Assembly (NCBI GenBank): GCA_937905985.1
Contig: CALCWC010000143.1
Location: 1-40,666 of the forward strand
Source of the DNA: an uncultured Verrucomicrobiales bacterium
GTDB lineage: Bacteria; Verrucomicrobiota; Verrucomicrobiia; Verrucomicrobiales; Akkermansiaceae
DNA: 40,666 nucleotides
Reading direction: 5' to 3'
Shown here: in pieces, positions 10,890 through 18,587 of the stretch
How positions within the stretch are numbered: the stretch's first letter is position 1
Layout: each line of letters begins with the position of its first letter
Translations under genes and position numbers: made by a program
Notes under the pieces: model-generated
What the model saw: the letters and a program-made list of their open reading frames with translations, nothing else
Told to the model about the DNA's origin: nothing
Databases searched by the model: none

Positions 10890-11348
10890 ATGAAAGGAAC
10901 CTTCACTATATTGTTCGGAATGATGATGTGCGCATTCGCATATGCGGACACCGTATCCGACCTGCGTCCCGCCATCAAGGCGGCGGCGGATGAGAACGGT
11001 ATCGACCCCGTGCTCATGGAGGCTATCATTCGCCACGAATCCGGGCACGCCAAATCCCACGCTGCCCGTAACAAGAACAACCTGGCCGGCATCATGGGAC
11101 GCCGCGGCCAGCGCACATACGAGTCCAAGGAGGCCTGCGTGGCCGACCTGGGACGCATCTTGGGCAAATACAAGGCGCGCGGGCGCGTGACCACCGCACA
11201 GATAGGCCGCGTGTACTGCACTGTGGGCGGCTGGGCCCGTCAGGTGAACGCGCACATGGCCGCCATCCGTTCCGGCCGCCACGGCAGCTTGGAGGTCTAC
11301 GGCGAACAACCCGCCCAGCCGGAGCAGTCCGCTCAGGAGGGAAAGTAA
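10890..11348 (+). CDS. Secreted lysozyme-like / transglycosylase-fold protein
   Basis: A 152-residue protein with a signal peptide (MKGTFTILFGMMMCAFAYAD, cleavage after 'AYA'). A small lysozyme-fold domain follows. 'DPVLMEAIIRHESGHAKS' places a candidate catalytic Glu in 'RHESG', followed by 'NNLAGIMGR', 'YESKEACVADLGRIL' and 'VGGWARQVNAHM'. This order resembles soluble lytic transglycosylases and glucosaminidases that cleave peptidoglycan outside the cytoplasm. The start at 10890 follows the promoter and gives an intact signal peptide; an upstream in-frame ATG at 10851 lies in the -35 box. It is monocistronic, ending in a strong terminator. Muramidase versus glucosaminidase cannot be separated by eye. 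Confidence 0.75.
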   Translation: MKGTFTILFGMMMCAFAYADTVSDLRPAIKAAADENGIDPVLMEAIIRHESGHAKSHAARNKNNLAGIMGRRGQRTYESKEACVADLGRILGKYKARGRVTTAQIGRVYCTVGGWARQVNAHMAAIRSGRHGSLEVYGEQPAQPEQSAQEGK

Positions 11349-11372
11349 GCCTCGCGCTTCCATTCCACTTTC

Positions 11373-11407
11373 AGCCCATCCGGCAGTACGCCGGGTGGGC
11401 TTTTTTT
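11373..11407 (+). terminator. Rho-independent terminator after the lysozyme-like gene
   Basis: 12-bp stem AGCCCATCCGGC / GCCGGGTGGGCT (one G-T pair), five-base loop, then seven T (11401-11407). Its left arm is identical to an arm of the terminator at 33323-33356. Confidence 0.9.
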
Positions 11408-11470
11408 AGGCGGTACGGCATGCATGAACGCTGCGCATGCCGGATTCAAGGGGGGGGTATAATCTCCCAT

Positions 11471-12544
11471 TTACGCGTTTTCACCGCTCACACGGCGCAA
11501 TCTCAACTGTCCGCATGCGGCGTTTATGTCGTGCCCCTTCTCATAGCGGAGGGTGACGGGGATGCGTGCGGCGGCCAGGGCGTCGCGGAACGCGCGGCAA
11601 TGGCTTTCCGCCGGGCGCACCCAGGGCAGGCCGTCCACCGTGTTGTATGGGATGAGGTTGATCTTGGCGTTGAGGTCGGCCGCCACCTTGGCCAGCAGCT
11701 TGGCCTGTTGCATGGAATCGTTGACATCCTTGATGAGGATGTACTCCAAGGTGATTTTGTGGAAACCGGTCTTGTTCCATTCGCGCAGGGCGGGCAGAAG
11801 CTGTGAAAGCGGCCATTTCCTGTTCACCGGCATGATTTGCTCGCGCACCTCGTCGCACGCGCCGTGCAGGGAGACTGCCAGGCGCAGCGGCTTGCCGAAG
11901 GCTGCCAACCGCTGCAGCCCCGGCACGTTGCCGGACGTGGACACCGTGATGTGGCGCGCGCCGATGCCCAGCGCCTGCGGGTCCATGATGACCTCCAGCG
12001 CGCGCAGCAGGTTTTCAATGTTGGCCAAGGGTTCACCCATTCCCATAAACACCAGGTTGTCGATGCGCTCACCCGCCACCTCCTCGGCGGCCAGGATTTG
12101 CCCCAAGATTTCCGCGGCGGTGAGGTTGCGGGTGAAACCCAGCAAGCCGCTGGCACAGAATTTGCAGCCGAAAGCGCAGCCTACCTGGGAAGAAACGCAG
12201 AGCGTCATGCGCCCGCTGTGGCCGCCGTCGCGTCCCACCGCGGCGGGGATGATGACGGATTCCACCAGGTGGCCGTCCTGCATGCGGGAGAGGAATTTGC
12301 GGGTGTCGGACCCGTTGGAAGAGGGGCTGACCTCCACCACCTGGAGCGGGCGCAGGCAACAACTGGCGGCCAGTTTGTCCCGCAGGGCGGGGGGCAGGTT
12401 GGTCATCTGGGAGAACTCCGTGGCCCGGTGCTTCCACACCCACTCCATGAGCTGGGTGGCGCGGAAGGCTTTGGGCTCGCCAAGCCCGGCCAGCAGTTCC
12501 GCCAGCCCGGCGCGCGTGTACTCCAGCAGGCAGGCAGACGGCAT
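11471..12544 (-). CDS. rlmN: 23S rRNA (adenine2503-C2)/tRNA methyltransferase RlmN
   Basis: A 357-residue radical-SAM enzyme that methylates C2 of A2503 in 23S rRNA and A37 in some tRNAs. The radical-SAM cysteines are CxxxCxxC in 'VGCAFGCKFCASG' (C123, C127, C130). 'VFMGMGEPLANIENLL' and 'TVSTSGNVPG' are characteristic, and the second catalytic cysteine is C344 in 'INAACGQLR'. Its ATG (12544-12542) overlaps the ftsY stop by one base (TGATG), which implies translational coupling. The longer open frame upstream to 12784 lies inside ftsY and is not coding. Last gene of ribH-nusB-ftsY-rlmN. Confidence 0.95.
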   Translation of the reverse strand: MPSACLLEYTRAGLAELLAGLGEPKAFRATQLMEWVWKHRATEFSQMTNLPPALRDKLAASCCLRPLQVVEVSPSSNGSDTRKFLSRMQDGHLVESVIIPAAVGRDGGHSGRMTLCVSSQVGCAFGCKFCASGLLGFTRNLTAAEILGQILAAEEVAGERIDNLVFMGMGEPLANIENLLRALEVIMDPQALGIGARHITVSTSGNVPGLQRLAAFGKPLRLAVSLHGACDEVREQIMPVNRKWPLSQLLPALREWNKTGFHKITLEYILIKDVNDSMQQAKLLAKVAADLNAKINLIPYNTVDGLPWVRPAESHCRAFRDALAAARIPVTLRYEKGHDINAACGQLRLRRVSGENA

Positions 12545-13392
12545 CACAGGAAGGTGTTCACGTACTCGTCCGCATTGAAGGGCTGCAAATCGTCGCAGCC
12601 CTCCCCGGTGCCCAGGAAGACGGGGGAGATGCCCAGTTCGTCTTGGATGGCCACGGCCACGCCGCCCTTGCCGGAGCCGTCCATCTTGGTGACCACCACG
12701 GCATCCAGCGGGGTGGCCTTGTGGAATTCCTGCGCCTGCATGAGCGCGTTGCCTCCCGTGGTGGCGTCCACCACCAGGTAGCACGCGTGCGGCGCGGTGT
12801 CATCCTGCTTGGCAATGGAGCGGCGGATTTTGGAAAGCTCCTCCATGAGGTTGTGGCGGGTGTGCAGGCGCCCGGCTGTGTCGCAGATGAGGTACTCTAC
12901 CCCCTCGTTGAGGGCGCGGGTGTGGGCCTCGTAGCACACGGAGGCGGGGTCCTGGTTCTCGCGTCCCTTGTAGAGCGGCACGTTGAGGCGGTTGGCCCAG
13001 GATTCCAGCTGCTCCACGGCGGCGGCGCGGAAGGTGTCTGCCGCGGCCAGCAGCACGCGCTTGCCCTGTTTCTGCAGGCGGTGGGCCAGCTTGGCGGCGG
13101 TGGTGGTCTTGCCGGCGCCGTTTACGCCCACCATCATGATGACGGCGGGTTTGCCGGTCTGGGGCTGGGGCAGTTGCGGCAGCTCTGCGGGGAAGGCGGC
13201 GCGCAGCTGGGCCTTGATGTAGTCCGCAATGTCGCATGCGTCTTGGTCGTCCTGCTCCTGCAGCTGCTCCACTAGGGGAATGACGCGCTCGGCGCCGATA
13301 TCCGCGGAGATGAGGTCAGCCTCCAGCTCGTCCCAGTCGATTTCCGGTTCGCCGAGGAATTTGTCTACCAGGCGGGTGAAAAAGTTGGCCAT
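12544..13392 (-). CDS. ftsY: Signal recognition particle receptor FtsY
   Basis: A 282-residue SRP-family GTPase that docks SRP-ribosome complexes at the membrane. G-elements are visible: P-loop 'GVNGAGKTT' (89-97), 'DTFRAAAVEQL' (119-129), 'DTAGR' (171-175) and 'TKMDGSGKGG' (235-244). The N domain begins directly with 'FFTRLVDKFLG'. The long acidic A domain of E. coli FtsY is absent, as in many bacteria. The residue after the P-loop (V in GVNG) and the lack of an M domain separate it from Ffh. It starts 15 nt after nusB stops and overlaps rlmN by one base. Confidence 0.93.
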   Translation of the reverse strand: MANFFTRLVDKFLGEPEIDWDELEADLISADIGAERVIPLVEQLQEQDDQDACDIADYIKAQLRAAFPAELPQLPQPQTGKPAVIMMVGVNGAGKTTTAAKLAHRLQKQGKRVLLAAADTFRAAAVEQLESWANRLNVPLYKGRENQDPASVCYEAHTRALNEGVEYLICDTAGRLHTRHNLMEELSKIRRSIAKQDDTAPHACYLVVDATTGGNALMQAQEFHKATPLDAVVVTKMDGSGKGGVAVAIQDELGISPVFLGTGEGCDDLQPFNADEYVNTFL

Positions 13393-13407
13393 GGTGCGGG
13401 GGAAGGG

Positions 13408-14301
13408 TTACTTCTTGGCGGCGGCGGCAATCACGCCGTGGATGAACGGCGCGCTCTTGGCTCCGGAGTAGGTGTCCGCCAGCTCTGTGGCTTCCGATAC
13501 CACAATCGGCGTGGGCAGCTTCTCCACGCGCAGCTCGTAGAGCATGAGCAGAAGGATGCAGCGGTCCACCGTGTCCAGACGTTCCGTGCGGTAGTGTTCC
13601 AGCAGACCCTCGATTTCCGTTTCCAGCTCCTCGCGGTGCTCCATTGCGGCACGTGCCAAAGCCTCTGCGGCGGGGCGCAGTTCCGCCAGGTCCTGCATGC
13701 GGCGCAGCAGCCCGGCAAACTCCGGCTTGCCCGCCAGATACTTTTCTTCAGCCATGCCGGCGCAGGCCTCCATCAGGCGGGATCGGCGCTTCACCACCGC
13801 TGCCAGCGGTTCCAGTGCGCTCCGGTACGCGGGAAAATCCCCAAACTGCGGCAGCATTTCCGTGCCCAGTCCCGCCAGCGCGCGTGCCAGCGTGATGGAT
13901 GATTTGGTGCAGCGCGCCAGTTCCTCCGTGTCCGTGGCCCGCTTGTTGTCCAGCTCGGCGCGAAGGGCGGCCAGGCTCTCCTCCCACTCGTCCGTGCGGG
14001 AGGTGTAGCGTTCAATGGACTCGCGAAGGGTGGCTGCTGTCAGGTCGGCATGCAGGTCGTCCTGCGCTTTCTGGGCGCGCTCGGCCAGCAGGCGTGCGCT
14101 GTCGGCCGATGCCCTGCAGGTGTGCAGCACGGCCTTGGCGAGCGCGGTGCGGTACTGGTCGGTGTCGCGCTCCAGGGCCATGTTCCAGAAGAGCGCGGTG
14201 TCAAGGGACTCAATGGAGCCGCCGTTCTCCATGGCGGCGTACATGAGGTTGAGGGCGCTCTGACGCACCCTGGCGGGGTTGATATTGGTAGCCTGCCTCA
14301 T
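13408..14301 (-). CDS. nusB: Transcription antitermination protein NusB, long form
   Basis: A 297-residue protein whose last ~60 residues are plainly NusB: 'LDTVDRCILLLMLYELR', 'IVVSEATELADTYSG', 'SAPFIHGVIAAAAKK'. The N-terminus ('ARVRQSALNLMYAAME') also fits the NusB fold. Between them lies an extra largely helical, charged segment (about residues 60-200), making it about twice the usual ~140 residues. NusB binds boxA RNA with NusE (S10) for rRNA antitermination. It lies 5 nt after ribH and 15 nt before ftsY; a ribH-nusB pairing is common across bacteria and supports the call. Confidence 0.88.
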   Translation of the reverse strand: MRQATNINPARVRQSALNLMYAAMENGGSIESLDTALFWNMALERDTDQYRTALAKAVLHTCRASADSARLLAERAQKAQDDLHADLTAATLRESIERYTSRTDEWEESLAALRAELDNKRATDTEELARCTKSSITLARALAGLGTEMLPQFGDFPAYRSALEPLAAVVKRRSRLMEACAGMAEEKYLAGKPEFAGLLRRMQDLAELRPAAEALARAAMEHREELETEIEGLLEHYRTERLDTVDRCILLLMLYELRVEKLPTPIVVSEATELADTYSGAKSAPFIHGVIAAAAKK

Positions 14302-14306
14302 CGTTC

Positions 14307-14840
14307 TTATTTGAGCTTGGGCTGCTCGGGGGCGGAGGTGTTGAAGCGACGGTTGGAGCTATCGTGTTCCTCGCACAGGTTAATCATGCGGATGGCGGCG
14401 CGGGCGGCCTCGCGTCCACGGTTGAGTGTGCTGGCAATGCAGCGTGCGAAAGCCTGCTGCTCGTTGTCCAGCAGCAGCACTTCGTTGATGACCGGAACCA
14501 GCGTGTCGCAGGAGATGTCCATCAGCTTGCGCGCCACGTTTTCTCCCACCAGGTCGCCGTGGGCGGTTTCCCCGCGGATGATGACGCCCAGGGCAACGAT
14601 GGCCTCGGGTTTCTCGCTGGTTGCCGGTTGCACGATGGCGCGCTTCACCATCAGCGGGATTTCCAACGAGCCCGGCACTTGAATCACCTCGAAGTCGGAG
14701 ACGGGGTATGCCTCCGAGAGTTCTTCCAGACAGTTCTGCAGCATGGCCTGCACGTACTTTTCGTTGTACGTGGCCGTTACAATCGTGATGCGAGCATCGC
14801 GCTTGCGCCCTTGGATTTTTTGCGGTAATTCAATCGACAT
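14307..14840 (-). CDS. ribH: 6,7-dimethyl-8-ribityllumazine synthase
   Basis: A 177-residue enzyme of riboflavin synthesis. It condenses 5-amino-6-ribitylaminouracil with 3,4-dihydroxy-2-butanone 4-phosphate. The fingerprint 'GVIIRGETAHGDLV' (85-98) includes the active-site His (H94), and 'FEVIQVPGSLEIPLMVKR' is the substrate-binding segment. The N-terminal 'ITIVTATYNEKYV' replaces the common 'IVVSRFN' start of the first strand. It is about 20 residues longer than usual because of a polar C-terminal tail. First gene of the ribH-nusB-ftsY-rlmN series, 73 nt after nnr. Confidence 0.93.
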   Translation of the reverse strand: MSIELPQKIQGRKRDARITIVTATYNEKYVQAMLQNCLEELSEAYPVSDFEVIQVPGSLEIPLMVKRAIVQPATSEKPEAIVALGVIIRGETAHGDLVGENVARKLMDISCDTLVPVINEVLLLDNEQQAFARCIASTLNRGREAARAAIRMINLCEEHDSSNRRFNTSAPEQPKLK

Positions 14841-14913
14841 GGCGTGGTAAGCGCAAGGCTAGCACGCACGCACGCGGGAGTCAAGCCGTTTTCCGTTCAT
14901 TTCCCGCGTGGGG

Positions 14914-16347
14914 TCACGTTCCGGGGTGCAGGGCTGCCAGCGCGCGGGGCAGGGTGGCGCACACCTGGGTGGCACTCACGGCGGGAGCCCCGTTGCGGGC
15001 CTGAGCCATTTCTGCCGCCAAGCCGCAGGTGTATGCTCCCAGTGCGGCGGCATGGAGGGGCAGCAGCCCCTGTGCGGCGAGTGCGGCAATGCAGCCGGAG
15101 AGGGTATCCCCCTGGCCGCCGTTGGCCATGAAGGGGCCGCCCGTGCTGTTGTAGCAGGTGTGCGAACGGTCTGCCACGATGGTGCGCGCGCCCTTGAGCA
15201 GGAGGGTGCAGGCGTGGCGTTCCAAAAAGCGGCGCACCACCTCGCGGCGCGCGGCGGCGGGGCGGGGATCCAGCCGCCGCATCTCGCCGGGGTGCGGGGT
15301 CAGGATGCATCTGTCATGGAACACCCAGCCCCGAGCGGCCGCCAGGTTCAGGGCATCCGCATCCAGCACCACCGTGCCGCGGAAATTCATGGCGAGCGCG
15401 TGCAGCGCATCCGCCTCCGTGCCCTCCACCGCACCGAGCCCCGGCCCCATCAGGAGACACCGGGCATCCGGCTCTGCAATTTCTGCATAAGATTCCACCG
15501 CACGCACCATCACCTCCGGTGCCACGCGCGCAGCCAGCAGCGGGTAGGCATCCCGGTGGCAGTACAGCGCCACCAGGCCCGCTCCCGCTTGCACAGCGGC
15601 TTCCGCGCACATTTGCGCCGCGCCCAGGTAGCCGATGGAGCCTGCCACGATGGCCACGCGCCCCGCGCGGTTCTTGAAAAGCGAATACGGGCGCCGCGGC
15701 AGGCGGCACAGCGGGTGCAGCGGCTCCAGTACCGTGTCTGTGCACTCGGTGGGGATGTCTACCTCCGGAAGGGGAATGCAGAACAAGCGCCCCACGAAAT
15801 CCTCCGCGCCGTCCGCCAGCATCTCCGGTTTCACGCAGCCGATGGCCGCCGTGGCGTCCGCCTGGACGCACAGTCCCGTTCCCAGCCCGGTCGGCATGTC
15901 GATGGCCAGCGTGCGGCAGCGCGGCGCACTCAGGCGCAGCGCGTTCATCTCCCGAACGCACGCCGCGTAGTCTTCTCGCAATTCGCCGTGGGCACCGCTG
16001 CCCAACAGGCCGTCGATGATGAGCGTGTCCGCCCCTGCCTCCGGCGCGCTGCGGTGTACATCCATGCTTCCCGCGCGGTCCAGCTGGCGCTGCGTTTCCG
16101 CGGAAACCTCAAACTTCTCCCCGGGGTGGCGCAGGATGACCGGGCAGCCGAACGATGCGGCCAGCCCCACGGCATCCCCTCCGTTGTTGCCCCGCCCCAC
16201 ATACGCCACCACGCGCCGCGGCGTATGGCCCACAGCGCGGCAAAGGCGCGCCACAACCGCATCCATCAACCCGGATGGTGTGGCTTTCCCGGCGGCGAAC
16301 GCCGCCTGTTCCGCTTGGCGAATCCCCTTTGCTCCGGCTATCTGCAT
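14914..16347 (-). CDS. nnr: Bifunctional NAD(P)H-hydrate epimerase / dehydratase
   Basis: A 477-residue fusion repairing hydrated NADH and NADPH. The N-terminal YjeF-type epimerase domain has 'VAYVGRGNNGGDAVGLA' (GRGNNGGD 51-58). The C-terminal ribokinase-like ADP-dependent dehydratase has 'GSIGYLGAAQMCAEAA', 'MGPGLG', 'VLDADALNLA', 'LTPHPGEMRRL' and the catalytic 'NGGQGDTLSG' (about 410-419). The start at 16347 is chosen because GGAGG lies 8 nt upstream, one of few clear Shine-Dalgarno sites here. An in-frame ATG at 16368 lacks one. The frame stays open to 16980 but there it is antisense to the VWA gene. Confidence 0.92.
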   Translation of the reverse strand: MQIAGAKGIRQAEQAAFAAGKATPSGLMDAVVARLCRAVGHTPRRVVAYVGRGNNGGDAVGLAASFGCPVILRHPGEKFEVSAETQRQLDRAGSMDVHRSAPEAGADTLIIDGLLGSGAHGELREDYAACVREMNALRLSAPRCRTLAIDMPTGLGTGLCVQADATAAIGCVKPEMLADGAEDFVGRLFCIPLPEVDIPTECTDTVLEPLHPLCRLPRRPYSLFKNRAGRVAIVAGSIGYLGAAQMCAEAAVQAGAGLVALYCHRDAYPLLAARVAPEVMVRAVESYAEIAEPDARCLLMGPGLGAVEGTEADALHALAMNFRGTVVLDADALNLAAARGWVFHDRCILTPHPGEMRRLDPRPAAARREVVRRFLERHACTLLLKGARTIVADRSHTCYNSTGGPFMANGGQGDTLSGCIAALAAQGLLPLHAAALGAYTCGLAAEMAQARNGAPAVSATQVCATLPRALAALHPGT

Positions 16348-16400
16348 GGCGTTTCCCTCCACGGGCATGATACCGCCCCGGCCCTGGTTTTTCAAGGCGA

Positions 16401-16435
16401 AAACAAAACGCCCCGCGGCGGATGCTGCGGGGCGT
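16401..16435 (-). terminator. Terminator after the VWA gene
   Basis: Nine-bp perfect stem with arms at 16408-16416 (ACGCCCCGC) and 16427-16435 (GCGGGGCGT). On the minus strand it is followed by TTTTGTTTT. It lies between the VWA stop (16458) and the nnr start. Confidence 0.75.
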
Positions 16436-16457
16436 GGCGGGTAGTTGGGCGGAGGGG

Positions 16458-17156
16458 TTACTTCCCGGCCTTCCTGCCCTTCTTGATTCGCTCGCGCTCC
16501 TCGTCCATCAGGGCGGAGAGGCTGCGGCAGGCATCCTGGCGAACAGCATAGCTGGCAGTTCCCAGGGACACCTTGCGGCAGGCCTTTGCGCGGCGGCTCT
16601 GGGAGCTCATCACGGCATGCACCTCGTCCGCGTCGCCTGCATCCCAGGTCACGCTGTCGGCGCGGTCGATGTTCATCTTGGAAGCCACCTCGATGGCATC
16701 CATGCCCGCGCCGAAGAACATGAAGCGCCAGCTGTACTTCTCCCTCTGGTGCGCGATGCGGTCCGCGATGTCCTTCCACTTGTACCGGCGGGAGGAGTTC
16801 TCGTAACCATCGGTCATGATGCCGATGATGACGTTGCCGGGGCGCTGCTCCTCCGGCAGGGAGGCCAGGCGCTTGCCCGTATCGTCGATGGCGGTGCCCA
16901 CCGCATCCAGCAGGGCCGTACAGCCGTCGGGCTCGTAGTTTTCGCGGGAAAGTTCCGGCACCTTTTCCAGGGGGCTGCACTCCTGCATCACCATCACCTC
17001 GTCGTCGAACGCGTACATGGTGACGGTGGCGGTGCCCTCGCAGTCTTTCTGGTCCTTGAGGAACGCGTTGACGGACTCGATCACTGTCTGGCGCAGACAG
17101 GACATGGAGCCTGACTTGTCAATGACCAGCACAATCTCTGTTTTGCTTTTATCCAT
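16458..17156 (-). CDS. VWA-domain (MIDAS-containing) protein
   Basis: A 232-residue, cytoplasmic-looking von Willebrand factor A domain. The metal-ion-dependent adhesion site is complete: 'DKSGSM' (13-18, DxSxS), T80 in 'DGCTALLDAVG' and D116 in 'MTDGYEN'. A basic C-terminal tail follows. Such stand-alone VWA proteins mediate Mg-dependent protein binding; TerY-like and phage-associated relatives exist. The start at 17156 puts the first beta-strand right after the N-terminus. It is monocistronic with its own terminator, and lies just left of the dedA remnant and R-M module. The partner is unknown. Confidence 0.8.
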   Translation of the reverse strand: MDKSKTEIVLVIDKSGSMSCLRQTVIESVNAFLKDQKDCEGTATVTMYAFDDEVMVMQECSPLEKVPELSRENYEPDGCTALLDAVGTAIDDTGKRLASLPEEQRPGNVIIGIMTDGYENSSRRYKWKDIADRIAHQREKYSWRFMFFGAGMDAIEVASKMNIDRADSVTWDAGDADEVHAVMSSQSRRAKACRKVSLGTASYAVRQDACRSLSALMDEERERIKKGRKAGK

Positions 17157-17299
17157 AGTGGTATCAATGGTTTGGGTTAATAATCGGGTTTGGGTTGCGC
17201 AGGGGGGCAAACTCGGGTAGCTGCCCTGCACAATCCACTTCTAACACCCGCACCTCACCCCCGCAACCGCGGGCTGTGTCATACGGCGGGAGAGCGGCT

Positions 17300-17372
17300 T
17301 CACTCCGCCTTTTTCCTGCGCGTCATGTACTTCATGATGCCGTGGTTTTCGCTTCCCTCCTCGTCGCTGCGA
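17300..17372 (-). pseudogene. Broken 3' end of a dedA-like gene
   Basis: On the minus strand the frame ending at TGA (17302-17300) reads '...DEEGSENHGIMKYMTRRKKAE'. This mirrors two separate parts of the intact DedA protein at 19745-20392: 'GSENPGIM' and the C-terminal 'GIMKFMTRKKKE'. About 33 of 38 nt match at 17308-17345. In the intact gene those two parts are ~90 nt apart and each carries the sequence CATGATGCCG, so this copy looks like it lost the interval by deletion between short repeats. It marks the left edge of the R-M module. Confidence 0.65.
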
Positions 17373-17393
17373 AATGATAACACGGCTGCAATA

Positions 17394-17411
17394 AACCGCC
17401 TATAGGCGGTT
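17394..17411. promoter_or_regulatory. Palindromic operator, probable C-protein box
   Basis: Perfect 18-bp palindrome AACCGCCTATAGGCGGTT abutting the -35 of the promoter of the XRE-family gene. R-M controller proteins bind palindromes with a central TATA-like step, which fits autoregulation here. The binding itself is an inference. Confidence 0.65.
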
Positions 17412-17437
17412 GATATTTGTAGTCGCGCGAGTATATT
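17410..17437 (+). promoter_or_regulatory. Putative leaderless promoter of the C-protein gene
   Basis: TTGATA (17410-17415), 16-nt spacer, TATATT (17432-17437). The ATG at 17444 follows after only 6 nt, so transcription should start at or beside the start codon. Leaderless transcripts are known for several R-M controller genes. Confidence 0.6.
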
Positions 17438-17443
17438 AACAGC

Positions 17444-17686
17444 ATGAAGAAGGGGCAACTGTGCAAAAAGCGAATCAACATTATATTCGGCAGTAGAATA
17501 GCAACATTGCGTAAAGCCCGGTGCATGACCCAAGAAGAACTAGCCTACACGTGCGATATAAACAGAACATACATGGGTTGTATAGAAAGGGGCGAAAAAT
17601 CACCCACATTGGATACTATCCAAAAAATTGCCAATGGTCTAGGCATTAGCATGCGACAATTGTTTGAAGACGAGATTTTCCAGTAA
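17444..17686 (+). CDS. XRE-family controller (C) protein of the R-M module
   Basis: An 80-residue, single-domain helix-turn-helix protein of the Cro/C1 type, the usual size of type II R-M controller proteins. The HTH covers about residues 28-50 ('MTQEELAYTCDINRTYMGCI'), followed by 'ERGEKSPTLDTIQKIANGLG' and a short C-terminal helix. C proteins bind their own operator as dimers and delay endonuclease expression until methylation is complete. A palindromic box overlaps its -35, and the next gene on the same strand is the candidate endonuclease. Codon use and AT content differ from the surrounding GC-rich genes, indicating acquisition. Confidence 0.85.
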   Translation: MKKGQLCKKRINIIFGSRIATLRKARCMTQEELAYTCDINRTYMGCIERGEKSPTLDTIQKIANGLGISMRQLFEDEIFQ

Positions 17687-17837
17687 TGTGGCCGAACAAC
17701 GAACGGATAGCGAGGAATGAACTATCAACGGAAAGAACATGCATAATAGTAGAAAGTGCGTCCATACATACATATTTGATAAACACTTCCTTAACAACAC
17801 AATCCTTTTCCCCATACAACGAACAATATATCGGCAT

Positions 17838-18587
17838 ATGAGCACCAGAAAACATCCTATCGGACTTACTTCCTGTGAGATTGAGAGATTTAAAAAAGGG
17901 TTGAAGGCTTGTTGTGCCTTCCCGTTTATCGACAGTATCGAAGATTATGTTGTGGAGGCGCTTCTTTGTTATGTCCGCAACATTGCCGTAGTGGATCCTT
18001 TCTTTTCTGTGCGTTCCAAACAATTGTTTGACGTAGTCGATAACATAACGAAGACAGGATGGTCTGTTAAGAGCATTCAGATAAAAAGACGATTGCCGGC
18101 CAATAGAGAATTTGAGTTGGTTATACAGCGCGCCGATGTTTTGAAAAAGCAGAAGGATTTGGGCTTTAGTGAACTAACCCTTTCATCAGATCCAAACACT
18201 ATCGGTGCCGCACTACTGAGACATTGGAAGATGAAAGTTGATACAGATTCTTTGAACCAAGGTGTCACTGATAAACGAGTTTTCATTCTTCTCAAACACA
18301 AAGCAAACACTGTGGATCGGCATTTCTATGTCTATGAAGCACATTTGTCTCAGCATAAGCCGCATGAGCTAACCTGGAAATGGTCAAACGATGACAAATC
18401 AGGGCTGCAAGGAATACACAATAAGACAGGACGTTGCATATATCGTTGGTATCCCAGTCAAAAACAACTTTTTGAACGTTTCGTCTTGCCAAAAAACCTT
18501 TCAAAAATATGTGTGAATATCGACCGTCTCAAATTGGCAGAAGCTGTTGATATGGTTGAGTCTTTCCTTCAAGCGCGTCAAGGATAA
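17838..18587 (+). CDS. Candidate type II restriction endonuclease
   Basis: A 249-residue protein (282 if the upstream in-frame ATG at 17739 is used) assigned by position, not by homology. It follows the C-protein gene on the same strand and converges on the cytosine methyltransferase gene. Conserved-looking stretches are 'TKTGWSVKSIQIKRR', 'FELVIQRADVLK', 'ELTWKWSNDDKSGLQG' and 'RWYPSQKQLFERF'. I see no unambiguous PD-(D/E)XK, HNH or GIY-YIG motif. The 17838 start is preferred because residues before it are Cys/His-rich and not domain-like. The last 59 nt overlap the 3' end of the methyltransferase gene on the other strand. Recognition sequence unknown. Confidence 0.65.
   Translation: MSTRKHPIGLTSCEIERFKKGLKACCAFPFIDSIEDYVVEALLCYVRNIAVVDPFFSVRSKQLFDVVDNITKTGWSVKSIQIKRRLPANREFELVIQRADVLKKQKDLGFSELTLSSDPNTIGAALLRHWKMKVDTDSLNQGVTDKRVFILLKHKANTVDRHFYVYEAHLSQHKPHELTWKWSNDDKSGLQGIHNKTGRCIYRWYPSQKQLFERFVLPKNLSKICVNIDRLKLAEAVDMVESFLQARQG

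Noticed and set aside
16348..16980. N-terminal extension of the nnr protein (open frame to 16980)
   Set aside because: It lies antisense to the VWA gene, has low-complexity composition, and a strong ribosome binding site marks the start at 16347.
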